Positions 42,784 to 50,452 of a stretch of 64,000 nt of DNA are shown piece by piece (positions within the stretch are counted from its first letter, which is position 1; the number at the start of each line of letters is the position of its first letter). Made by a program: the position numbers and the translations under genes. This DNA is from Clostridia bacterium (lineage in GTDB: Bacteria; Bacillota; Clostridia; Christensenellales; Borkfalkiaceae): the NCBI GenBank assembly GCA_017473605.1, contig JAFUKM010000002.1:1-64000 (forward strand), given 5' to 3'. The notes beneath the pieces are model-generated. The model was not told the DNA's origin. It saw nothing but the letters and a program-made list of their open reading frames with translations, and made no database searches.

Positions 42784-43068
42784 ATGATTTTTATTCGTTT
42801 ATTCGCTCATAAGAAAGGTACCGGTTCTTCCCACAACGGCAGAGACAGCGAAGCGAAGCGTCTTGGCACGAAGCGTAGCGACGGCCAAAGCGTTCTTGCA
42901 GGCAATATTCTCGTCCGTCAACGTGGTACGAAAATCCATCCGGGCGCAAACGTAGGTATCGGCAAGGACGACACCCTTTTCGCGCTTGTAGACGGCGTGG
43001 TACGTTACGAAAGAATGGGCAAAGACAAGAAGAAAGCCAGCGTGTATCCCGTAGCGGACGCACAATAA
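42784..43068 (+). CDS. rpmA: 50S ribosomal protein L27 with cleavable pre-sequence
   Basis: 94 residues. The core from [15 protein letters not shown] onward is ordinary L27. The first seven residues (MIFIRLF) are a Firmicute-type pre-sequence that must be removed so that the mature N-terminus reaches the peptidyl-transferase centre. The usual site is L-x-F-F before Ala; here it is I-R-L-F before Ala, so the final Phe is kept but the upstream one is not. AAGGAG lies before the ATG. Confidence 0.96.
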   Translation: MIFIRLFAHKKGTGSSHNGRDSEAKRLGTKRSDGQSVLAGNILVRQRGTKIHPGANVGIGKDDTLFALVDGVVRYERMGKDKKKASVYPVADAQ

Positions 43069-43080
43069 TAACAACACACG

Positions 43081-43112
43081 AAAACAGGGAACGGAAATCC
43101 GTTCCCTGTTTT
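43081..43112 (+). terminator. rplU-rpmA terminator
   Basis: A 15-bp stem AAAACAGGGAACGGA with its complement around a 2-nt loop, followed by Ts. Confidence 0.92.
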
Positions 43113-43175
43113 TTAGTTCGCTTTTGATTTTAACGTTTCATATTCTTCGCCTTGAAAGCACACGGCGACGCCTTT

Positions 43176-43220
43176 TGCCAGTCATTGCGAGCGAAGCGGT
43201 AGCGTAGCGCGGCAATCTCT
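43176..43220. repeat. CATTGCGAG-type intergenic repeat
   Basis: GTCATTGCGAGCGAAGCGG followed by TAGCGTAGCGCGGCAATCTC resembles the small dispersed CATTGCGAGC...GCAATCTC elements seen in many bacterial genomes. Only one copy is in the window, so the repeat nature rests on recall. Confidence 0.35.
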
Positions 43221-43275
43221 CAAAAATCTCTCTTAAATAAAAATTCGCCTTATCGAAAAACGGTAAGACGAATTT

Positions 43276-43380
43276 TCATTGTGTGCCAACAAACGGAGTT
43301 TGCTTTTTCTTATACCAATCAATATATTTATTGAATATCAAAACGCTTGCTTTCAATGCAATATCACCAAATAATACATA
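43276..43380 (-). pseudogene. Possible 3' gene remnant downstream of a minus-strand promoter
   Basis: A minus-strand frame of 34 codons without a start codon reads like the end of a real protein (ends YIDWYKKKQTPFVGTQ) and is followed by a terminator-like hairpin (about 43237-43276, AAATTCG...CGAATTT). A TTGATT-17-TATAAT promoter at 43461-43489 points into it. No intact gene exists between 43113 and 43557. Confidence 0.25.
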
Positions 43381-43449
43381 TCATACGCCCTTACACTTAC
43401 TTACTCATCTAAACTCTTTAACCGACCCCCAAAAATTCTACCAAAAAAC

Positions 43450-43515
43450 TTGGTAACTATATTATATACCAAATTTTTTAGTAAATCAAGTATTTTACCA
43501 ATCTTTTTAGTAAAA
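43450..43515. promoter_or_regulatory. Operator region of the second XRE gene
   Basis: Two inverted repeats, TTGGTA/TACCAA (43450-43455, 43467-43472) and TTTTAC/GTAAAA (43493-43498, 43510-43515), and a direct repeat of TTTTTAGTAAA (about 43474 and 43504) lie upstream of the XRE gene. A minus-strand promoter TTGATT (43484-43489), 17 bp, TATAAT (43461-43466) overlaps them. Probable autoregulatory sites. Confidence 0.5.
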
Positions 43516-43557
43516 TATGTATATAAGAAAAAGACACTAAAAAGCACGGGCATTTTA

Positions 43558-43761
43558 ATGGTAAAGAAAATCAAATTTGCGGAAAATTTAAGAAACCTGC
43601 GGCGCAGTATGGATATGACGCAAAAACAGCTTGCGGGGGTGTTGGAAGTAGACCAACGCACGGTAAGCGCTTGGGAACGCGGCGTATGCGAACCGAGTTT
43701 CGCTTTACTTGCCAAGATTTGCGAATTCTTCGGAGAAACGTTCGACGAAATTTTAACCTGA
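43558..43761 (+). CDS. XRE-family transcriptional regulator
   Basis: 67 residues, a single Cro/CI helix-turn-helix (MDMTQKQLAGVLEVDQRTVSAWERG, in two parts MTQKQLAGVLEV and RTVSAWERG, about 19-43). ATG 43558 is preferred over the longer upstream frame because the operator region lies just before it. No good Shine-Dalgarno. Followed by a terminator. Confidence 0.85.
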   Translation: MVKKIKFAENLRNLRRSMDMTQKQLAGVLEVDQRTVSAWERGVCEPSFALLAKICEFFGETFDEILT

Positions 43762-43765
43762 ATTT

Positions 43766-43790
43766 ACCGACCATAGCGGTCGGTTTTATT
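43766..43790 (+). terminator. Terminator after the XRE gene
   Basis: ACCGACC (43766-43772) pairs with GGTCGGT (43778-43784), followed by TTTATT. The next gene's -35 starts at its edge. Confidence 0.75.
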
Positions 43791-43818
43791 TTACTTTTTC
43801 AATCAAGAAGCGTATAAT
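43790..43818 (+). promoter_or_regulatory. Leaderless sigma-A promoter of the EamA gene
   Basis: TTTACT (43790-43795), 17 bp, TATAAT (43813-43818), then 6 nt (AATAGT) and ATG 43825. Same hexamers and spacing as the promoter at 29633-29661. Confidence 0.8.
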
Positions 43819-43824
43819 AATAGT

Positions 43825-44766
43825 ATGAGCCACGAAGAATTGCAACAAAAACAATATACGGACAACGCCACCCAAAACGACGGAGAAAAAATCAATCGCA
43901 CCAAACGGGGAATTTTCTTTCTCGTGCTTTCCGCGTTCTTCTTTGCGCTTATGGGGCTGTTCGTACGGCTTGCGGGGGATTTACCCACCTTTCAAAAATG
44001 CTTCTTCCGCAACGCAATAGCGGCGATTGTCGCCTTTATTCTGCTTTGCAAAAGCCGTTCTTTCAAGCTCAAAAAAGGGAGTTTGCCCGCGCTTTTGGCT
44101 CGCTCGGTAGCAGGGACGGTAGGCATTATTTGTAATTTCTACGCCATCGACCGTTTGACCGTTTCCGACGCGTCTATTCTCAACAAGCTTTCACCCTTTT
44201 TCTCTATCCTCTTTTCCGCGCTCATTTTACGGGAAAAGGCAGGTTGGAAAAATTGGCTGCTTATCGCCGTTGCTTTCTTCGGCGCGCTGTTCGTGGTCAA
44301 ACCGAGTTTTTCGTTGCAAACCACCGCCCCTGCGCTTATCGGGGTGCTCGGCGGTTTGGGCGCGGGACTTGCGTACACCTTCGTTCGCTATCTCGGCGGC
44401 AAGGGGGAGCGCACGGCGATGATAGTATTCTTCTTCTCCGTCTTTTCCTGTATCGCGGTATTGCCGATGACGATAATTCAGTTTCAACCGATGGAATTTT
44501 TACAAGTGCTCTTTTTGCTTCTCGCTGGGCTTTGCGCGAGCGCAGCGCAGTTCTCCATCACGACGGCGTACTCCTGCGCGCCAGCCAAAGAGATTTCCGT
44601 ATACGATTATTCCCAGGTGCTTTTTTCCGCGCTTCTCGGCATTATCGTTTTGGGAGAATTTCCCGATTATTTAAGCGTTATCGGTTACGTGATTATTATC
44701 GGCTCGGCAATCGCCAAATACCTTATCGCCTTGCGCGAACATAAAAACCGTAATAAAAACAAATAG
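43825..44766 (+). CDS. EamA-family (DMT) transporter
   Basis: 313 residues with ten transmembrane helices in two EamA halves (about 28-160 and 172-300), a charged N-terminal tail and a basic C-terminus. The drug/metabolite transporter superfamily exports or imports small metabolites; substrate unknown. The gene has no leader, because the ATG follows the -10 by 6 nt. A terminator follows at 44826. Confidence 0.88.
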   Translation: MSHEELQQKQYTDNATQNDGEKINRTKRGIFFLVLSAFFFALMGLFVRLAGDLPTFQKCFFRNAIAAIVAFILLCKSRSFKLKKGSLPALLARSVAGTVGIICNFYAIDRLTVSDASILNKLSPFFSILFSALILREKAGWKNWLLIAVAFFGALFVVKPSFSLQTTAPALIGVLGGLGAGLAYTFVRYLGGKGERTAMIVFFFSVFSCIAVLPMTIIQFQPMEFLQVLFLLLAGLCASAAQFSITTAYSCAPAKEISVYDYSQVLFSALLGIIVLGEFPDYLSVIGYVIIIGSAIAKYLIALREHKNRNKNK

Positions 44767-44825
44767 GCAGGTATGCGTTTAAAATAAAAAACCCCACCCG
44801 TGTACGCGTTGAAAATATAAAAACC

Positions 44826-44853
44826 AACAGGAAAAACGGTTCGTTTTCCTGTT
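44826..44853 (+). terminator. Terminator after the EamA gene
   Basis: AACAGGAAAA (44826-44835) pairs with TTTTCCTGTT (44844-44853), followed by TTCTTTT. Confidence 0.8.
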
Positions 44854-44880
44854 TTCTTTTCCCTGTAACCGCTTGATTAT

Positions 44881-44909
44881 TTACGCTTTTTGTGGTATAA
44901 TAATGTCGC
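44881..44909 (+). promoter_or_regulatory. Promoter of holB-ricT
   Basis: TTGATT, 17 bp, TATAAT, about 30 bp upstream of the holB ATG; coordinates are approximate to a few bases. Confidence 0.65.
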
Positions 44910-44934
44910 AAGCGCAAAAAAGGAGTAACCGTAT

Positions 44935-45933
44935 ATGCAAACGCTGATAAAAAATACGCAAGCCTACCGCTTATTAAAAGCGGAAGCGCAAAAAAATCGG
45001 CTTTCGCACGCCTATTTGCTCCTTCTCGACGACAAACGCAATTTACGCGCCGCGTTAAAGACGTTTGCCAAAGTGCTCTTTTCCTGCGACGAACCGACAA
45101 CCGACTTTGAGAAACGCATTTCCGAACGCATTGACAAGGAAACGTTTTCCGACTGTTTGTTTTTCCCTGCTCCCGATAAAAAATTTGTGGTGGAAGACGC
45201 CGAACGTTTGACGGAAGAGTGTATGCTCCGCCCCGTCGAAGGGGATATCAAAGTATTTGTCGTCGCAGACTTTGCCGAAGCGAACGCCCCTTCTCAAAAC
45301 AAATTGTTAAAGCTTTTGGAAGAACCGCCCGAAGGCGTGGTATTTTTACTCGGCGCAACGACGGCTTTCCCTGTGTTATCCACCGTACTTTCCCGCGTAT
45401 CCAAGCTGGAAATCCCCCCTTTTGACGAAAGGGAAGTGGCGCAGGCGCTCCGCCGTATCTATACGGACGGAAAATACACGGAAAGCGACTTTTCGCTGTG
45501 CGCGGCGGCAAGCGGTGGCAGCGTGGGCGGAGCGCAAAACACCTTGGAAGAAGGCGATTACCGCGCGCTCGTTGACGAAGCCTTCGCCCTACTTCTTTGC
45601 ACCAAAGAAGGACTGCCCGCGCTTATCAAGAAGACGGGCGAAACCAAACGCAAAAAAGAGCTTTTATATTTGCTCCGCGTAATTTTCCGCGACGCTTTAT
45701 TGCTTAAATCGTTGTCGAACGCGGGCAAAGACAATCCGCACGTACTCTTGCGCGTGGAAACGGAGCGCTTAAAACGGGTGGCGCAACGGTTTAAAGAAAC
45801 GACGCTGCTCTATGCGCAAAACGAGCTTTCCAAAGCGGAACTGCATACGTTTTTCAACGCAACGTTCCCGCAATGTTTGGAATTGCTGATTGCAAAAATC
45901 TTCGAAAACAACGCAAATCGCCGTTTGCAATAA
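44935..45933 (+). CDS. holB: DNA polymerase III delta' subunit
   Basis: 332 residues. The AAA+ clamp-loader outline is visible: HAYLLL near 25, NKLLKLLEEPPEG (about 121-133) and the sensor region VLSTVLSRVSKLEIPP, where the usual S-R-C is S-R-V. The Walker A region is degenerate and there is no zinc module. It is a structural clamp-loader subunit that helps load DnaN. AAGGAG before the ATG. It is followed by ricT after 31 nt, the usual Bacillota order. Confidence 0.9.
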   Translation: MQTLIKNTQAYRLLKAEAQKNRLSHAYLLLLDDKRNLRAALKTFAKVLFSCDEPTTDFEKRISERIDKETFSDCLFFPAPDKKFVVEDAERLTEECMLRPVEGDIKVFVVADFAEANAPSQNKLLKLLEEPPEGVVFLLGATTAFPVLSTVLSRVSKLEIPPFDEREVAQALRRIYTDGKYTESDFSLCAAASGGSVGGAQNTLEEGDYRALVDEAFALLLCTKEGLPALIKKTGETKRKKELLYLLRVIFRDALLLKSLSNAGKDNPHVLLRVETERLKRVAQRFKETTLLYAQNELSKAELHTFFNATFPQCLELLIAKIFENNANRRLQ

Positions 45934-45964
45934 GCAAAAAGGCGTATGCGAAAAGGACTTATTT

Positions 45965-46849
45965 ATGACAAAAGTTGTAGGCATTAAATTCAAGAACGGG
46001 GGCAAGTTATACTATTTTACCCCCAAGACGGGCGAAGTTTACCAAAGAAATACGCCCGTTATCGTAGAAACTTCGCGCGGCGTCGAATACGCATGGGTGG
46101 CATATCCCGAAAGGGAAATCGACGACAGCGAAATCGTTTCCCCTTTGAAACCCATTTTACGTATCGCAACGGATAAGGATACGGAAAAATACCAAGCGTT
46201 CGAAGCGAAAAAACCCGAAGCTATCCGTATTTGCAAAGAGAAAATCGCGGCAAGAGAATTGGAAATGAAACTTGTAGATTGCGAATTCTCTTTCGACAGC
46301 GGCAAAATTACCTTTTTCTTTACGTCGGAAAGCCGTGTGGATTTCAGAGAACTCGTAAAAGATTTGGCTGCGGCGTTCCATACCCGTATCGATTTACGCC
46401 AAGTGGGTATCCGCGACGAAACGAAATATCTCGGCGGTATCGCGCCCTGCGGCAGAGTTTGTTGCTGCGCGGGCAATATGCCCGAATTCAAAAAGGTAAG
46501 CGTGAAAATGGCGAAAGCGCAAAACCTGTCCTTAAACCCCGGTAAAATCAGCGGACTTTGCGGACGGCTTATGTGTTGCTTGGGCTACGAAATCGATTAT
46601 TACGTAGACGCGGCGAAGCAGCTCCCTAAGGTAGGAGCGGAAGTCGGCACGCCCGAAGGCAAGGCTATCGTCGTTTCTCTCAATATGCTGAAAATGGAAG
46701 TGCGCGTGAAAATGGACGATAAAAACGGCGGCTGGATTTTTAAAGACTATCCCGCAAGCGAACTCCAATTTAAAAAACCTTGCGCCGAGTGTAAAAAACA
46801 ACAAGAGTGCCATAGCGACGACGAAGAATTGGAAACGGATAACGGATAA
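45965..46849 (+). CDS. ricT: RicT (YaaT), PSP1-domain regulator
   Basis: 294 residues with the PSP1 domain (about 50-250) and the Cys-rich segments CGRVCCC and CGRLMCC that help hold Fe-S clusters in the RicA-RicF-RicT complex. The complex aids RNase Y mRNA processing and sporulation/competence phosphorelay function. An extra C-terminal CxxC...C stretch (CAECKKQQEC) ends in an acidic tail. ATG 45965 follows AAGGA; the longer frame would overlap holB. Confidence 0.93.
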   Translation: MTKVVGIKFKNGGKLYYFTPKTGEVYQRNTPVIVETSRGVEYAWVAYPEREIDDSEIVSPLKPILRIATDKDTEKYQAFEAKKPEAIRICKEKIAARELEMKLVDCEFSFDSGKITFFFTSESRVDFRELVKDLAAAFHTRIDLRQVGIRDETKYLGGIAPCGRVCCCAGNMPEFKKVSVKMAKAQNLSLNPGKISGLCGRLMCCLGYEIDYYVDAAKQLPKVGAEVGTPEGKAIVVSLNMLKMEVRVKMDDKNGGWIFKDYPASELQFKKPCAECKKQQECHSDDEELETDNG

Positions 46850-46867
46850 CGGTATCCGTTTTCTCTT
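46841..46867 (+). terminator. holB-ricT terminator
   Basis: AACGGATA (46841-46848) pairs with TATCCGTT (46853-46860), followed by TTCTCTT. It overlaps the ricT stop codon. Confidence 0.7.
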
Positions 46868-46919
46868 AATTTTTTTATATTTAGCGCGTATAATTACATT
46901 ATTTTTATTGTAAAACTAC

Positions 46920-46948
46920 TTTACTTTTACGGTTTTCAATGGTATAAT
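46920..46948 (+). promoter_or_regulatory. Promoter of the Wzz/BY-kinase operon
   Basis: TTTACT (46920-46925), 17 bp, TATAAT (46943-46948), with a leader of about 57 nt. Confidence 0.8.
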
Positions 46949-47011
46949 GATGTAGTAAGGGAAAAAACGCATTTTTCGAAAGAAAAACAAAGACAGATAA
47001 GGAGATGCAAA

Positions 47012-48244
47012 ATGGAAGAAACGACGCAAAAGCAAAACGAAATCAGCATTATGGATATTATCCGTTTGCTTTTGAGTAAAATAAAATGGCTGATTCTCGT
47101 TTTGGTTATCGGCGCGGGCTTGGGCGCAGGCTTCGGCGTTATCCGTACGCATAACGTGGAATATTACGGTACGGAACTCAAATTCTATATCAATCCGAGC
47201 AAAAACGAAGGCTCTTCCGTCAATTCGGACAGCCAGTACGGCGTATACGGCGCGTACGGTAAAAACGTGCTCAATAACATGGTAGAATTGCTCGAATCGG
47301 AAGCGTTCGCGGAAAGACTGCTGCTCGATGAAAACGGTTTGCCCACCGAAGAACGTTTGACGGCTATTGATAACGAAGAATTAAACCAACTCGTAGCCAC
47401 GGCAAACGTAGCGGTAGGAGAATATAACGCTAAATACACAACAATGGAAGAATCGCTCACTTCGCTCAATCTTGCTAACGAGCTGGTAGATACGAAAACG
47501 ACGCAGCTGGACAAGCTTTGGAGCGCGGCGCGTTTGGAAAATTCTTCGTTACCCGTAACGCCTGAAACGGGCGTAAGCGTGGAAATCGACAACGCCATCA
47601 GCGCGTTGAACGAAGCTACCGTCAATCAAATTCACGCCCAACAGGTATACGATAATTTGTATAAAGAAGTGAAAACGCTTTCCAAAAAAGCGGACCAAGC
47701 GAAAGAGCCTGCTCTTGCGAAATGGCGCGCGCTCGATTCGACGTACACCACTGAATTAACCCGCATCGTATCTGCCGTAAGCTATTCGTACTACGACGAA
47801 ACGATGGACGTAGACGCGGACGACTTGGCGCGCAGCTTCATCTACGTAAACATTTCGGTATTGAACGATTTGGAATACGCGCAAGCATTGCGTTTGCTCT
47901 TAATCGAAGCGGTACCCGAATATATCGTGGAAAAAATGCCTATTCCTTCGGGATACGACGGCACAAACTGTATCCGTATTTCCCGTACGGACGAAGTGCA
48001 CAGAACGAACAGCGGCGTAGTTACGAAAACGGCTGTCAAATACGGCTTAATTCTCGGCGCGGCGGCGCTCGTCGTGGCTTGTATCATCATTATCGTAATA
48101 GACCGTTCGGATAAACGACTTCGCAGTATCGAACAAATTACCGACGTATTTAACGTACCCGTGCTCGGCGTAATTCCTACGTTCAAAAATTCTCAAAAAG
48201 CAGAAGACTTTGCAGAAAGCAAAAAATCGACGGAGGTACAATAA
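47012..48244 (+). CDS. Wzz/CapA-type polysaccharide co-polymerase
   Basis: 410 residues: Wzz domain with transmembrane helix near 28-50, a large extracytoplasmic region of about 290 residues with coiled-coil character, and a second transmembrane helix (about 345-367) followed by a cytoplasmic tail. In Gram-positives this protein activates the separate tyrosine kinase encoded next door and controls glycan chain length. The IPSGYDGTNCIRISRTDEV segment precedes the last helix; the proline-rich motif normal in Wzz is not evident. AAGGAG precedes the ATG. Confidence 0.85.
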   Translation: MEETTQKQNEISIMDIIRLLLSKIKWLILVLVIGAGLGAGFGVIRTHNVEYYGTELKFYINPSKNEGSSVNSDSQYGVYGAYGKNVLNNMVELLESEAFAERLLLDENGLPTEERLTAIDNEELNQLVATANVAVGEYNAKYTTMEESLTSLNLANELVDTKTTQLDKLWSAARLENSSLPVTPETGVSVEIDNAISALNEATVNQIHAQQVYDNLYKEVKTLSKKADQAKEPALAKWRALDSTYTTELTRIVSAVSYSYYDETMDVDADDLARSFIYVNISVLNDLEYAQALRLLLIEAVPEYIVEKMPIPSGYDGTNCIRISRTDEVHRTNSGVVTKTAVKYGLILGAAALVVACIIIIVIDRSDKRLRSIEQITDVFNVPVLGVIPTFKNSQKAEDFAESKKSTEVQ

Positions 48245-49023
48245 TGAGCTTGTTCAAAAAACACGAAGATAAAATCCGTAACAGAGCCAAAAACAACAAT
48301 TCCCACCGCATAGAATACTTGCTTTCCGATAAAGTGGCTTTCAACGTAATGGAAGCGTTCAGAAACTTCAAATCTTCCTTAACTGTATCGATTCCGAAAA
48401 AGCAATCGGGAGAAGGCACGGTCATCGTTATGACGTCCGCTTGTCCCGAAGACGGGAAAACGACGGTAGCGGTAAACCTTGCGTTAATGTTCGCCTTTTC
48501 CGACGCGAAAGTCGTTCTCGTAGACGCCGATATCCGTAAGGGCAGAATCGCGAGATTTTTCCATAGAAAATCCGCGCCCGGCTTAGCGGACTATCTTTCA
48601 GGACAAATCTCCTTGGAAGACGTAACGCACCGCTACAAGGAAAACGAAAATCTCTCGTACATCACTTGCGGAACGCACGCTCCGCGCCCTTACGAATTGT
48701 TGGAAAGCGAAGAAATGTCTAAATTCATCGAAGATTTGCGTAAGAAATACGATTACGTCATCATCGATACGCCTCCCCTTCTCGTCGTTTCGGACGCGAT
48801 TGCGCTTGCTACGCAAGCGGACGGCACCGTCATCGTAACGCGCTATGAAATGTCCTACTTAAACGATATTGGCAAAACGCTGGAAAAACTCACCTTTGCC
48901 AAAGCAAACGTACTCGGCGTAGTCGTCAATGATTATACCGTAAACGAAAAGCTTTCCTATCACTCGGACAGATACAAATATTATGCATACTGTTACGATT
49001 CCACGACGGAAGACCACAAATAA
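48244..49023 (+). CDS. CpsD/CapB-type bacterial tyrosine kinase
   Basis: 259 residues. Walker A is SACPEDGKTT (the family usually has P-G-E-G-K), Walker A' VVLVDADIRKG, Walker B VIIDTPPLLV, and the tail holds a tyrosine cluster (YHSDRYKYYAYCYD) that is the autophosphorylation site. It acts with the adjacent Wzz protein at the membrane to control capsule or exopolysaccharide assembly. The ATG overlaps the wzz-like stop region; GGAGG lies upstream. No glycosyltransferase cluster is adjacent, which is unusual for this pair. Confidence 0.9.
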   Translation: MSLFKKHEDKIRNRAKNNNSHRIEYLLSDKVAFNVMEAFRNFKSSLTVSIPKKQSGEGTVIVMTSACPEDGKTTVAVNLALMFAFSDAKVVLVDADIRKGRIARFFHRKSAPGLADYLSGQISLEDVTHRYKENENLSYITCGTHAPRPYELLESEEMSKFIEDLRKKYDYVIIDTPPLLVVSDAIALATQADGTVIVTRYEMSYLNDIGKTLEKLTFAKANVLGVVVNDYTVNEKLSYHSDRYKYYAYCYDSTTEDHK

Positions 49024-49037
49024 AATTATTTCACGAA

Positions 49038-49065
49038 AAAAGGAACGGCAAACACCGTTCCTTTT
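49038..49065 (+). terminator. Wzz/BY-kinase terminator
   Basis: AAAAGGAACGG (49038-49048) pairs with CCGTTCCTTTT (49055-49065). Confidence 0.88.
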
Positions 49066-49151
49066 ATTTATTTGCAAAAAGTAAAATTCTATATTCCTTA
49101 TCCGTCCGCACGGTAACCGAGCATAATGCTTACATTGCATTATGCGAGACC

Positions 49152-49267
49152 GCTGCCTTTACAATCCGCAAGAGACCACGTCTTTTGACTCTATATCGTC
49201 TACAATAACGCTACACATAAGCGATACCGAAAGATAGAAAGACTTTGGAGCGGAGCCACTCCGCTCA
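49152..49267. repeat. Intergenic repeat element, copy next to rsmG
   Basis: Module A (49191-49246, CGTCTACAATAACGCTACAC then ATAAGCG) matches 18523-18575 and 56204-56252; the preceding GCCTTTACAATCCGCAAGAG matches the end of module B at 37435-37453. The end (GGAGCGGAGC/CCACTCCGC) reaches the rsmG stop codon. The gap 49066-49264 holds no gene. Confidence 0.6.
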
Positions 49268-49963
49268 CCGCAGCGGATTTTTCCGTTCTTTTCCCTGTCC
49301 GCGCGGATATTTCGGCGGCGTGGACTTTTCCTTTTTCACAATAGCCAAATTCCGCTCGCCATAGCCGTTCGGAAGGGCGTAAAAATCGCACGTTTCCAAT
49401 TTTCCGCCGAGTACCTTATACGCATTTTTCGCTTCCAAAATCTCCGCGTTATCGCCACTCTTGTACGCGATAAACGTTCCGCCTACTTTTACGAACGGCA
49501 AACAGTATTCGCTTAACGTATTCATCCGCGCCACCGCGCGCGCCGTAACGTGGTCGTATTTTTCACGGTGATTTTTATCCTTTGCGGCGTCTTCTGCGCG
49601 AATATTATAAATATTCATATTTTGCAAACCCAACTTATCCACAACAACGCGTAAAAAATCGCATTTTTTTCCTACGCTCTCCATTAACGTAAAGGATAAA
49701 TCGGGACGAATTATTTTTAACGGAATAGACGGGAATCCCGCGCCCGAACCGATTTCTGCCACTTTCGCTTCGCTTTTGAAAAAACGTTCCCCTAAAACGC
49801 TGTCTAAAAAGTGCTTATAATACATATCTTCTTCTTCCAAAATGGTAGTAAGATTGTATTTTTCGTTATATTCCAAGAGTAAAGCTCTGAAATACGCGAA
49901 CTTTTCCGCGTTTTCACCACTTATTAAATTTTCGTAATATTCCATCTTTTCTTCCGTTTTCAT
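49265..49963 (-). CDS. rsmG: 16S rRNA (guanine-N7) methyltransferase RsmG
   Basis: 232 residues. The SAM-binding motif VAEIGSGAGFPSIPLKI (about 66-82), ESVGKKCDFL and the VTARAVARM segment are RsmG hallmarks. It methylates G527 of 16S rRNA. The gene usually sits beside the origin in Bacillota and does so here, reading away from oriC. Its -10 is only 9 nt from ATG 49963, so the leader is about 2-3 nt; ATG 49945, after a weak GGAAG, is an alternative start. The C-terminal tail is basic. Confidence 0.94.
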   Translation of the reverse strand: MKTEEKMEYYENLISGENAEKFAYFRALLLEYNEKYNLTTILEEEDMYYKHFLDSVLGERFFKSEAKVAEIGSGAGFPSIPLKIIRPDLSFTLMESVGKKCDFLRVVVDKLGLQNMNIYNIRAEDAAKDKNHREKYDHVTARAVARMNTLSEYCLPFVKVGGTFIAYKSGDNAEILEAKNAYKVLGGKLETCDFYALPNGYGERNLAIVKKEKSTPPKYPRGQGKERKNPLR

Positions 49964-49972
49964 AGCTTTTTC

Positions 49973-50001
49973 ATTATAACACGCTTTTTAAAAAATATCA
50001 A
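49973..50001 (-). promoter_or_regulatory. rsmG promoter with almost no leader
   Basis: TTGATA (49996-50001), 17 bp, TATAAT (49973-49978), then 9 nt to ATG 49963. Confidence 0.7.
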
Positions 50002-50039
50002 TTCTTTTTTATTACTTACTCCTTTTTTATTTTCTGAAT

Positions 50040-50345
50040 AAGTGGAATACTTTTTCCACCTGTGGATAACTTTTGTGGATAAAAAATTCTTTCTTTAATT
50101 TTATTCACTATTTTTGCATAAAAATACATTTTATAAAAATTATAAACGTTTATTTTTTCCACTTATCCACTAAAAATTACACAATCTATCCACTGCATTT
50201 TTTGTAGTTATACACCTACTTGTCCACCGCGAAAAAAGTCGTTTTTGTTTGGAAAAATAAGGTATTTTGATAGGTTATCCACAATTCCACGCCGCACTAC
50301 TACTATTATTACTGTTATATATAAATATATAAAAAATAAAAAGCA
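50040..50345 (+). other. oriC: Putative replication origin (oriC) with DnaA boxes and DnaA-trios
   Basis: Exact DnaA boxes (TTATCCACA) at 50061-50069 and 50074-50082 (reverse) and 50275-50283 (forward); near matches at 50101-50109, 50163-50171 and 50208-50216. The 50275 box is followed by a GC-rich stretch (CCACGCCGCA) and a run of trios CTA-CTA-CTA-TTA-TTA-CTG-TTA (50297-50317), the complement of the 3'-[G/A]AT-5' DnaA-trio, then an AT-only stretch to about 50340. This is the box / GC-rich / trio / AT-rich order of a Bacillota unwinding element. It lies between rsmG and dnaN, as expected. Confidence 0.75.
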
Positions 50346-50417
50346 ATCGTTTGCGCGTTGTTTTGAGTAAGAAAAAAATTTTTTTGAAAAATACGGAAAA
50401 AAAGCGAAAGAGCTTAA

Positions 50418-50445
50418 TTGACAATTTTCCTTTTTATGGTATAAT
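50418..50445 (+). promoter_or_regulatory. Leaderless sigma-A promoter of the SLOG gene
   Basis: TTGACA (50418-50423), 16 bp, TATAAT (50440-50445), then 7 nt (GGATACT) and ATG 50453. Confidence 0.8.
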
Positions 50446-50452
50446 GGATACT

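Noticed and set aside
43401..43715. 104-codon minus-strand ORF across the XRE gene
   Set aside because: Antisense to a clear helix-turn-helix gene and crosses its operators.
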